Shown: one piece after another, positions 8,903 to 16,402 of the stretch
Numbering within the stretch: the stretch's first letter is position 1
Layout: each line of letters opens with the position of its first letter
Source of the DNA: Acidobacteriota bacterium
Lineage (GTDB): Bacteria; Acidobacteriota; Vicinamibacteria; Vicinamibacterales; SCN-69-37
Assembly: GCA_005799825.1 (NCBI GenBank)
Contig: SYFT01000044.1
Location: 1 to 62,734 of the forward strand
Length of the DNA stretch: 62,734 nt
Direction of reading: 5' to 3'
The notes under the pieces: model-generated
Database searches by the model: none
Seen by the model: the letters and a program-made list of their open reading frames with translations, nothing else
Told to the model about the DNA's origin: nothing
Position numbers and translations under genes: made by a program

Positions 8903-10366
8903 ATGGAACTGAATCCGCCCGGCCGCGTCGCGTTGCTCTCGCTGCTGATCTGGTCGTGCGCGTCCGTCGCCACGCCCCTACCGGCGGCGCTGAGATCCGC
9001 CCCGGCCCCGTCCACATCGCCGAAGCCTTCCCGGCCGCCCAACATCGTCATCCTGGTTGCTGACGACCTGGGTTGGGCCGACGTCGGCTACCAGGGCGCG
9101 ACAACCGCCACGCCCCACATCGACCGCCTGTCGAGGGAAGGTGTGCGCCTGTCGACCTTCCGCACATCGCCGCTCTGCTCGCCCACGCGTGCCGGCCTTA
9201 TGACCGGCCGTTGGCCGATCCACTACGGGATGGGGGACTCCGTGATCACGCCCTGGCGGCGCTATGGACTGCCGACGACCGAGCAAACGATCGCGGAAAT
9301 GCTGCGAAAAGCGGGGTATGGGCGTCGCGGGATCTTCGGCAAGTGGCACCTGGGCCACTACGAGAAGCGCTTCCTGCCCCTCAATCGCGGCTTCACCCGT
9401 TTCTACGGTTTCTACAACGGCTATGTCGATTACTTCACCCACAAGCGTGAGGGGGAACTCGACTGGCATTCCGACTTCGCGGCCTCTCACGACCAGGGCT
9501 ACACGACCGATCTGATCGGGCGCGCGGCCGCCGCCTTCGTCGCGGAGAGTCGTCCTGACGAGCCCTTCTTTCTCTACGTGCCCTTCAGCGCGGCCCATTC
9601 GCCCGTGCAGGCGAAGCCGGAAGACCTGGCCCGCTACGCCCACATCGCCGAGGGCGATCGGCGGACCTACGCGGCGATGGTCGACTCGCTCGATCAAGCG
9701 GTGGGGTCAGTGCTCGGCGCGATCGACGCCAAGGGCATAGCAAAGGACACCTTCGTTCTCTTCTTCAGTGACAACGGAGCGGTTTCGCGATACGGCTCCA
9801 ATCTTCCCTGGCGCGGGGACAAAGGTGGGGTCCATGAAGGGGGAGTGAGGGTGCCTGCGGTCGTGCGCTGGCCCGCCGGATTCGACGGGGGGCGCGAGGT
9901 TCCAGCCCCGATGGGCTACATCGACGTCTATCCCACGGTCAAACGCCTCGCCGGGCTCACCGGACCCGATCCCAACCCTCTCGACGGCCTCGACATGCTC
10001 GACGTGATCCGTGGCGCGGCGCCGGCGCCGTCACGTGATTGGTTTACTTACATCGCACAAGGGGCTCCGGAGGCAATAGCGATCGACGACGGAGCATGGA
10101 AACTCGTGGTCCGCGGCGGGAGCGTCCTCGACGTAACCCTCGCAAAAGGCGATGCCGGCCGCGCGGGCTCGCCTTCGGTCGAACTCTTTCGGCTCGACCG
10201 GGACCCGGGCGAGACGACGAATCTTGTCGTGGAGCACCCGGACGTCGCCGCGCGTCTCCTGGAGCGTTTGCAGCGCTTCCGCCGCCTCAGGATGGAGGGC
10301 GCGCCCGACTTCCGTGAGGGGAGCGAGGGCTTCAAGCCGCCAAAGGAGTGGATGATCGCGAAGTAG
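8903..10366 (+). CDS. Secreted arylsulfatase-family enzyme, second copy
   Basis: The ATG at 8903 has a good ribosome binding site (GATGAGGAGACC) and opens a 487-residue protein with an export signal (VALLSLLIWSCASVA), possibly a lipoprotein signal at Cys19. The frame is open further upstream but would overlap the first sulfatase. Metal ligands are in ADDLGWADVG, and C92 in CSPTRAGLMTGR is the formylglycine site. GIFGKWHLGHY and FSDNGAV complete the active site. It differs strongly in sequence from its neighbour, so the pair likely cuts different sulfate positions. The receptor and the two sulfatases read as one operon. Confidence 0.9.
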   Translation: MELNPPGRVALLSLLIWSCASVATPLPAALRSAPAPSTSPKPSRPPNIVILVADDLGWADVGYQGATTATPHIDRLSREGVRLSTFRTSPLCSPTRAGLMTGRWPIHYGMGDSVITPWRRYGLPTTEQTIAEMLRKAGYGRRGIFGKWHLGHYEKRFLPLNRGFTRFYGFYNGYVDYFTHKREGELDWHSDFAASHDQGYTTDLIGRAAAAFVAESRPDEPFFLYVPFSAAHSPVQAKPEDLARYAHIAEGDRRTYAAMVDSLDQAVGSVLGAIDAKGIAKDTFVLFFSDNGAVSRYGSNLPWRGDKGGVHEGGVRVPAVVRWPAGFDGGREVPAPMGYIDVYPTVKRLAGLTGPDPNPLDGLDMLDVIRGAAPAPSRDWFTYIAQGAPEAIAIDDGAWKLVVRGGSVLDVTLAKGDAGRAGSPSVELFRLDRDPGETTNLVVEHPDVAARLLERLQRFRRLRMEGAPDFREGSEGFKPPKEWMIAK

Positions 10367-10466
10367 CCCCCGTTCCGACGATCTCCCTCGCTCCGGTTCG
10401 ACGCCAGTCCGAGATGCCCGGATCACGAATAGCGATGGATTCCTGATCGGACCTTCGACCCTTGCC

Positions 10467-10561
10467 AAGGTCTGCTCGCGGACGGACTGTTGGGGGACAG
10501 CCCCCTAATACGGCCTATCAGCGACGACGGGTGCTGGTCTCCAGACAATAAGCCGTATGAG
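10467..10561 (+). repeat. 57-bp dispersed repeat, copy B, with partial inverted partner
   Basis: Copy B spans 10467-10523 (AAGGTCTGCTCGCGGACG to CGGCCTATCAGCG) and contains the inner hairpin GGGGG-ACAG-CCCCC. At 10548-10561 ATAAGCCGTATGAG mirrors ATACGGCCTAT of the main copy, so the two could form a long stem over a loop of about 29 bases. It lies between the second sulfatase and the AT-rich ZIP gene. The rest of 10367-10579 holds nothing recognisable. Confidence 0.8.
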
Positions 10562-10579
10562 CGGCCTCCCGAGTCAACA

Positions 10580-11443
10580 TCAGATGTAATGAAAGATGTA
10601 ATGAACCAGCTCAGTTGACAAAAAACAGCAGAAACCAGCAGCGGCAAAAGTAATCTCTCGCCTTCCAGCCATAAACTTTGGGATGAGGTGGGCTACTGCA
10701 ATGTAGGTCATCATTCCAGCTGCTAGCCCTAGTAAGACGCCTTCCGATGTCCCGAGCCAGATGGCAATTCTAGAAGCTGTATTGCCTAATGCAAATAATA
10801 GGCTTGCAACTAGGCAAACTAGAAAGGCTTTGGCCTCTGATGGGTAAAAAACACGCGCGATAATTCCAGCCAGCATGACTTCAGGGACGACGTGCGCTAA
10901 AACGCCAGAATATGCTCGCAGTGGTGAGCTGCTCTCTGCTATGAGCGCTGCTGATAATGTTACGCCGTCGAAGAATGCGCAAACAAAAATACAACCAAGT
11001 GCTGAATAAACTACCTCTCGATTTAAGTTGGTAAAATCATCGATGGCACAACAGGCTTTATGGCTTCCAGGGAGTTCATGTTTATGTTTGTGGTTCGCAG
11101 GAGGGGCTCCGGCAAACTTCATTTGAGCAGGCTGCAATACTGTTCGTGAACTGTTCTTGTAAATCTTCTCTGTGCCCCATACGAACCCGGCACCTAACAA
11201 AGCTATCGAACCAGTGACAACAAAGCTCCGATCGAAATGTGCAAACGAATGTGGTAACAGTTCAACGAATGCTAAAGCCAAAAGATAGCCCGTGCCAAGA
11301 CTTAGAAGCATCCGCAGTCGGGACGGCGTTGCCCAAGTTCCCACTAGACGGATTGCAATGAGACCAACCGCCAACGTCAGGCCAGTGGTGACTGCAATGC
11401 CAATGAATCCGTCAATTGAGAGATTACTTACGGGAGCGATCAT
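10580..11443 (-). CDS. ZIP-family metal transporter
   Basis: The 287-residue protein has about eight hydrophobic helices and a His-rich loop (NHKHKHELPGSHK, around residue 115-130), typical of ZIP zinc/iron permeases. Helix IV carries FFDGVTLSAAL and helix V HVVPEVMLAG, which hold the His/Glu/Asp metal ligands in this family. It should move a divalent metal, probably zinc, into the cytoplasm across the inner membrane. The gene is clearly richer in A+T than every neighbour and uses AT-ending codons, so it was probably acquired separately. Repeat copy B lies just past its 3' end. Confidence 0.85.
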   Translation of the reverse strand: MIAPVSNLSIDGFIGIAVTTGLTLAVGLIAIRLVGTWATPSRLRMLLSLGTGYLLALAFVELLPHSFAHFDRSFVVTGSIALLGAGFVWGTEKIYKNSSRTVLQPAQMKFAGAPPANHKHKHELPGSHKACCAIDDFTNLNREVVYSALGCIFVCAFFDGVTLSAALIAESSSPLRAYSGVLAHVVPEVMLAGIIARVFYPSEAKAFLVCLVASLLFALGNTASRIAIWLGTSEGVLLGLAAGMMTYIAVAHLIPKFMAGRREITFAAAGFCCFLSTELVHYIFHYI

Positions 11444-11614
11444 CTAGTGTTTTTACCTCCACGTGACTTTGTGCAGTTTATCAATACTTTCAGTGAGCAT
11501 GAATATCGCATTGCAGCGGTCGGTCACCACAATGCGTTGGCTCCACAGGGGCCGTCCCAGGGTGTCGAGCGTGCACATCGTCTGGTCAACGATGACTTAT
11601 ATGTACAATGCCCC

Positions 11615-13213
11615 ATGTCCAGATTCCTCGCAACGTTGATCCTGGCTGTCCTGCTCCTGGCCCCGGTCACTACGATGGCCCAGTCCGCTGTCCCAGCGGA
11701 CAGTCCTCGCGTGACCGCACTCAAGACAGAGGTGGCGGCCGAAGTCGAGAAGATGCGTAACTTCACGCAGCAGATGGTTGACCAGATCTTCAGCTTCGGA
11801 GAGTTAGGCTTTCAGGAGGTCGAAACACATAAGTACCTCACGGGGATTCTGCGGCAGCACGGATTCACGGTCGAAGAAGGTGTGGCCGGTATTCCGACGG
11901 CATTCATGGCGAGTTGGGGCCGCGGCAAACCCGTGATTGCGCTGGGGTCGGACATCGATGGGATTCCGCAGGCATCCCAGAAACCCGGCGTCGCATACCG
12001 GTCGCCGATTGTTGAGGGCGCGCCCGGACATGGCGAGGGCCACAACTCCGGCCAGGCCGTGAACATCACGGCCGCCATCGTGATGAAGCGCATCATGGAG
12101 CGCGACCAGATTCCCGGCACGATTCGGGTATGGCCCGGCACCGCAGAGGAGCTCGTCGGGACGAAGGCCTATTTCGTTCGCGCAGGGCTCTTTAAGGATG
12201 TCGACGTCGCACTGTTTACGCATGTGGGCAGAAACCTGTCCGTCTCCTGGGGCGCGGCCGGGGGCACGGGCCTTGTGTCCGTGGAATACATGTTCGAGGG
12301 CGAGACCGCGCACTCGGCCGGGGCACCCTGGCGGGGCAAGAGTGCGCTGGATGCCGTGGAACTGATGAACGTCGGTTGGAACTATCGACGCGAACACCTG
12401 CGCCTCGAACACCGTTCGCATTACGTGATCCGCAATGGCGGTGACCAGCCCAACGTGGTCCCGCGCACGGCGTCGGTCTGGTATTACTTCCGCGAGCTCA
12501 CGTATCCGCTGATCAAGGACCTGTGGGGCATCGGTGACTCGATCGCGCAGGGTGCCGCGATGATGACCGGCACCCGGCTCGCGTCAACGCGTGTGCTTGG
12601 CGCTGCGTGGCCGCGTCACTTCAGCCGACCGGTGGCTGAAGCTACCCACGCAAACATCGAGAAGGTGGGGCTTCCGGAGTGGAGCGAGGCCGATCAAACT
12701 CTCGCGCGCGCCGTGCAGAAGGAACTCGGCGTGACTGAAACGGGTCTCGCAACGCGCCTCGGGGGGCTTGGCCAGCCCGTGACCGATAATCGGGGCGGCG
12801 GATCCGACGACATTGGCGATGTCTCCTGGAACGTCCCGACCGTCACCCTGTCATTTCCGTCAAACATTCCCGGCCTACCCGGCCACAACTGGGCCGATAG
12901 CATCGCTATGGCCACGCCCATCGCGCACAAGGGCGCCACCGCCGGCGCCAAGGCCCAGGCCATGACGCTGGTGGACCTGTTCCTCAAGCCGGAAGTCGTT
13001 TCCGAGGCGTGGCGCTACTTCAACGAAGTCCAGACCAAGAATCAGAAGTACGAACCGTTGATTCGGCCCGAGGACACACCCGCGCTCGAACTCAACCGCG
13101 ACATCATGGCCAAGTATCGCGACGAGATGCGCAAGTTCTACTTCGATCCCACGAAGTACAAGACCTACCTCGAACAGCTGGGGATCGCGTACCCCACCAT
13201 CAGGCGCCAATGA
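11615..13213 (+). CDS. Secreted M20 amidohydrolase, AbgB-like
   Basis: The frame is open from 11447, but the ATG at 11615 begins an obvious signal peptide (MSRFLATLILAVLLLAP), giving 532 residues. The sequence follows the M20D aminobenzoyl-glutamate utilization subunit B pattern: ALGSDIDGIPQ, the metal-site GHGEGHNSGQAVN, PGTAEELVG with the catalytic Glu, and ETAHSAGAPWRGKSALDA in the lid domain. It should hydrolyse an amide or dipeptide bond in the periplasm. The stop overlaps the start of a truncated gamma-carbonic anhydrase gene. The 170 bases before the start hold no other gene. Confidence 0.85.
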   Translation: MSRFLATLILAVLLLAPVTTMAQSAVPADSPRVTALKTEVAAEVEKMRNFTQQMVDQIFSFGELGFQEVETHKYLTGILRQHGFTVEEGVAGIPTAFMASWGRGKPVIALGSDIDGIPQASQKPGVAYRSPIVEGAPGHGEGHNSGQAVNITAAIVMKRIMERDQIPGTIRVWPGTAEELVGTKAYFVRAGLFKDVDVALFTHVGRNLSVSWGAAGGTGLVSVEYMFEGETAHSAGAPWRGKSALDAVELMNVGWNYRREHLRLEHRSHYVIRNGGDQPNVVPRTASVWYYFRELTYPLIKDLWGIGDSIAQGAAMMTGTRLASTRVLGAAWPRHFSRPVAEATHANIEKVGLPEWSEADQTLARAVQKELGVTETGLATRLGGLGQPVTDNRGGGSDDIGDVSWNVPTVTLSFPSNIPGLPGHNWADSIAMATPIAHKGATAGAKAQAMTLVDLFLKPEVVSEAWRYFNEVQTKNQKYEPLIRPEDTPALELNRDIMAKYRDEMRKFYFDPTKYKTYLEQLGIAYPTIRRQ

Positions 13214-13392
13214 TCCGCCCGTACAGAGGTCTGCTGCCAACGGTGCATTCAACTGCGTTTCTTGACGACAGCGCACAGGTCCTCGGCGGCACGCACATCG
13301 GGGCCGAGAGCAGTGTCTGGATGCAGACCGTCATTCGCGGGGACGTGAACTACATCCGGACCGGGGACCGCACCAATATTCAGCACGGCTGA
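13210..13392 (+). pseudogene. Gamma-carbonic anhydrase family protein, truncated
   Basis: The ATG overlaps the M20 stop. The 60 residues are the first turns of a left-handed beta-helix (VLGGTHIGAESSVWM, VIRGDVNYIRTGDRTNIQHG) of the gamma-carbonic anhydrase/PaaY type. Intact members are about 170-200 residues and go on to place their metal-ligand histidines in following turns, which are lost. The frame leaves the family after NIQHG and stops 13 bases before copy C of the 57-bp repeat. It is probably non-functional. Confidence 0.75.
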
Positions 13393-13404
13393 GTAGTGTG
13401 CCCC

Positions 13405-13461
13405 GAGGTCTGAGAGTGGACAGACTGTCGGGGGGACAGCCCCCTAATACGGCCGATCAGC
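13405..13461 (+). repeat. 57-bp dispersed repeat, copy C
   Basis: The copy begins GAGGTCTGAGAGTGGAC and ends ATACGGCCGATCAG, with one extra G in the inner arm (GGGGGG-ACAG-CCCCC). It sits exactly between two genes that are each cut off at their 3' end and point at each other: the carbonic anhydrase remnant on the left and the amidase remnant on the right. Confidence 0.9.
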
Positions 13462-13841
13462 CCAATTGTCTCGAAGTTGTCCTTGACGATCATCGGGATG
13501 CAGCGCAGCGGTCCGGTCAGGCCGCTAGTTGCGAAAGGCCGGTCGAGCGCGTCCGCCTCCCCTGGTGCCTTGTCGCTCATCTGCGTGATGGCATTAAGCG
13601 CGGCGCCCTGCTTGTCGTATGCGGCAATGCGCGCCTGATACGCGATGACCGGCGCGCGGCACGCCAGGCGCTTCGCTGAGATGGCGGCGTGCATCTGTGC
13701 GATTGTCGCCTCTGTGACGTCGAATGCTGGCGGGGTCTGGGATGCACGTCCCGCAAGTGGCACACCCGAGACGACCATAGCTGCGGCGACGACCAGACAG
13801 CAGGACAGAACCCGAATGCGCAGAACGACTTCGCGGGCCAA
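13462..13841 (-). pseudogene. Amidase family protein, N-terminal remnant
   Basis: From a TTG at 13841 the frame encodes a signal peptide (VLSCCLVVAAAMVVSG) and then the start of an amidase-signature enzyme: ATIAQMHAAISAKRL, ALNAITQMSDKA, and GPLRCIPMIVKDNFETIGL, whose Lys is the catalytic lysine. The Ser-cis-Ser part (GGSSGG) and the rest of about 400 residues are missing. After TIGL the frame reads into copy C of the repeat and stops at 13380. It is a broken gene, convergent with the carbonic anhydrase remnant. Confidence 0.75.
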
Positions 13842-14001
13842 GTATGCCGCACGTCTCCTCAGGGAACCAATCGAGATGGGAATCCCGTTTTTGGCCGCCG
13901 GCGCCGCTCCGTGTGATACTTTGCCCGCGCCCCAGAAATGTCTGCGGCCCAGTGGTCAGACTGTCTTTTCGCGCCGAGCCCGTGTCGGCCGAGGTGCCCT
14001 C

Positions 14002-15360
14002 ATGAATAATTCCCGCCGCAATTTCATCCGACAATCTGCCACCGCACTAGCTGGCACCACCCTGGCCACGGCCATTCCGGCTGAATCCACCGCGGCCATC
14101 CCTGGCAACATGCCAATCGCACAAGCCGACAAGCTCCGCTTCGGCGTAATCGGTTGCAAGGGCATGGGCTGGTCGGACATGCGGGCGCACCTCGCCTTGC
14201 CGGAGGTGGACTGCGTCGCCCTCGCCGACGTTGACCAAAGTGTGCTCGACCAGCGCTCCAACGATGTATTCAAGCTGCGGGGCAACAAGCCGCAAACCTT
14301 CAAGGACTACCGAAAGATGCTGGAGATGAAGGACCTGGACGCCGTCATCATCGGCACTCCCGACCACTGGCACTGCCTCGGCTTCACGGACAGCCTCGCC
14401 GCTGGTAAGCATGTGTATTGCGAAAAGCCCATCTCCGCCAATATCGAGGAATGCAACGTAATGCTCCGTGCAGCCCGGCGCCACCCGAAGTTGATGGTGC
14501 AGGTTGGCCAGTGGCAACGCTCCGGGACCCACTACGATCAAGCGCACACCTACCTCAAGTCGGGCAAACTCGGCAATATCCGCCTCGTGAAAGTCTGGGC
14601 GTACCAGGGCTGGATGAACCCCGTGCCTGTGCTACCGGACAGTACGCCTCCTCCCGGTGTGGACTACGACATGTGGCTCGGCCCGGCGCCGAAGCGCCCG
14701 TTCAACGCCAACCGCTTCCACTTCAATTTCCGCTGGTTCTGGGACTATGCCGGCGGCTTGATGACCGATTGGGGCGTGCACGAAATCGACATTGCCTTGT
14801 TCTTCATGGGAGCGAAAGCGCCCAAGTCCATCATGGCCAGCGGCGGCAAGCTGGCCTACCCCGACGATGCCTCCGAGACGCCGGACACCCTGCAAACGGT
14901 GTTCGAGTACGACAATTTCAACATGCTCTGGGAACACGCCACCGGCATTGACGGCGGCAATTATGGCAAGACGGAGGGCATCGCCTTCATTGGCAACAAC
15001 GGCACGCTGGTGGTGAACCGCAGCGGCTGGGAACTCATACCGGAAACGAAGCGGAGCGACGAGGGCATCAGGGTCAACAAGATTGACGCCTTGCCCTACC
15101 AAGCCAAGGGCACCCCCGACTACGTGCAGCTTCACGCCCAGAACTTTGTGGAGGCTATCAAGAAAGGCGACCCCAGCATCTTGAGGTGTGGCATTGAAAC
15201 TGGGGCAGTTGCCGCCATCAACGCTGCAATGGGCAACGTGGCCTTCAAGCTGGGGCGGAAGGTGTTGTGGGACGCTGAAAAAGGTGAGTTCAAGAACGAC
15301 CTGGAGGCAAACGCACTGGCCAAGGCCAGGTATCACAACGGCTGGAAGTTGCCGGGTTGA
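14002..15360 (+). CDS. Tat-exported Gfo/Idh/MocA oxidoreductase
   Basis: The ATG at 14002 starts a 452-residue protein with a Tat signal (NNSRRNFIRQSATALAG). Upstream in-frame codons lie in the antisense amidase remnant and are ignored. A Rossmann fold opens at LRFGVIGCKGMGW (about residue 50). GTPDHWHC and the EKPIS motif with its catalytic-site Lys lie at about 115-140. The C-terminal half is the dimerising alpha/beta domain. Periplasmic members of this family with Tat signals handle sugars or sugar derivatives with a tightly held NAD(P). The likely substrate is unknown. It fits the glycan-degradation setting. Confidence 0.88.
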   Translation: MNNSRRNFIRQSATALAGTTLATAIPAESTAAIPGNMPIAQADKLRFGVIGCKGMGWSDMRAHLALPEVDCVALADVDQSVLDQRSNDVFKLRGNKPQTFKDYRKMLEMKDLDAVIIGTPDHWHCLGFTDSLAAGKHVYCEKPISANIEECNVMLRAARRHPKLMVQVGQWQRSGTHYDQAHTYLKSGKLGNIRLVKVWAYQGWMNPVPVLPDSTPPPGVDYDMWLGPAPKRPFNANRFHFNFRWFWDYAGGLMTDWGVHEIDIALFFMGAKAPKSIMASGGKLAYPDDASETPDTLQTVFEYDNFNMLWEHATGIDGGNYGKTEGIAFIGNNGTLVVNRSGWELIPETKRSDEGIRVNKIDALPYQAKGTPDYVQLHAQNFVEAIKKGDPSILRCGIETGAVAAINAAMGNVAFKLGRKVLWDAEKGEFKNDLEANALAKARYHNGWKLPG

Positions 15361-15479
15361 TTAAAAGAGGGAAGCGCACGTTGCGCCAGGGACTTATCGG
15401 GCGAGTTCCTGACGCGTTACGCTGCTACTGCGGTGACCGTATTACCAAAATTAGTGGTCTCAAAGACCCTCATGGCATT

Positions 15480-15680
15480 CAAGGGTATCCGTGTAAAACC
15501 GGCTTCGCGCTCGAGGAAATCGGCCAAGCCGCTCGCACCCTGCGCTCGGATCGGGTCTTCATCGAACTGCTGAGGTGGCCCAGCGGGGACATCAAATCCC
15601 AGCTGGTCAAGACCCAACAGTTCCTGAGCAAGGATGTCAGGAACCACATCCTGTGCATGGCCGAGGAGAATCGCCGATAG
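15480..15680 (+). pseudogene. Unidentified 3' gene fragment
   Basis: Between 15361 and 15756 there is no recognisable gene. The plus frame ending at the TAG before 15681 has a strong GC bias at third positions from about 15490, suggesting real coding sequence. It includes ALEEIGQAARTLRSDR and SKDVRNHILCMAEENRR. No family is evident and no start with a ribosome binding site is present, so it is probably the tail of a lost gene next to the IS30 remnant. Confidence 0.25.
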
Positions 15681-15756
15681 TCCGTATTACGTGGGTCTTG
15701 CCCGAACATCACGTCGGCGTACTCAAGGGGTCGCTGCACCGTGACTGGAGGAGAAG

Positions 15757-16113
15757 ATGTCGCGTATGTAGCGCACCCCTTTGACCGCGGCGGAAGAAGC
15801 CGAGTTCTGGATTCGATGGAAACGGGGGGAGTCGGTTCCGGCGATTGGCCGCGCGCTGGGCCGTCAGCGGACCACCCTCGCGGGGTCTGTGGCGGGCCAC
15901 GGGGGCATCCCGCCGCCCGTGCGGCGACGGGCGGCGCGGGTGCTCAGTACGGCGGATCGGGAAGACATCTTGCGCGGCCTCGCCGCGCAGACCCCCTACC
16001 GCGTGATCGCGCAGCGCTGGGGCCGCGCCCCGTCGGCTGAAACCCTGCCGGTTGGCCACCTCCGCGGCGTTGCGCCAGGTCGTAGCGCGCCAGTTCGCGG
16101 GCGACTGGTCACC
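15757..16113 (+). mobile_element. IS30-family transposase remnant, N-terminal part
   Basis: A ribosome binding site (GGAGGAGA) precedes the ATG at 15757, but codon 5 is a TAG (15769). After it come two IS30-like helix-turn-helix units: LTAAEEAEFWIRWKRGESV with AIGRALGRQRTT, and LSTADREDILRGLAAQ with VIAQRWGRAPS. The DDE catalytic domain is absent: the family sequence is lost after GRAPS and the frame runs to copy D of the 57-bp repeat. It cannot transpose by itself. No terminal inverted repeats of an intact element are visible. Confidence 0.65.
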
Positions 16114-16170
16114 AAGGTCTGATAGTGGACGTAATGTCGGGAGACAGCCCCCTAATACGGCCGATCAGCG
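16114..16170 (+). repeat. 57-bp dispersed repeat, copy D
   Basis: This copy is closest to the consensus: AAGGTCTGATAGTGGACG, GTAATGTCGGGAGACAG, CCCCCTAATACGGCCGATC, AGCG. It separates the cut IS30 transposase from a cut, unidentified coding fragment on the right. Confidence 0.9.
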
Positions 16171-16337
16171 CGCCGATTGAGGGTCGGCGGATTACCTCAC
16201 TTGATACGCTGGTCGGCCTCGATAAACTGCTGGGAGCGTTCACGCGCACCATCGAGGCCTCGGTGAAGAACGGGCAGGCCACATCGGACTCGGGGAGTTT
16301 CGAGATCACGACCGGCGAGGCACATCGAGATCCATGA
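16171..16337 (+). pseudogene. Unidentified C-terminal fragment after repeat D
   Basis: The frame that leaves the repeat encodes about 55 residues, including RRITSLDTLVGLDKLLGAF and SFEITTGEAHRDP, then a TGA. It has no start or ribosome binding site of its own. The composition is protein-like but I do not recognise a family. It may be the end of a gene whose front was lost at the repeat junction. Confidence 0.3.
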
Positions 16338-16402
16338 CTTGATTTGCCCGCATTCGGGCATACAATCGGCCTCCATACACCCCACGTTCCGGAGGCACGA
16401 CC

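Noticed and set aside
15417-15647. Minus-strand ORF in the gap after the oxidoreductase gene
   Set aside because: Third-position GC bias favours the plus frame in this stretch, and the minus ORF has no start signal or recognised family.
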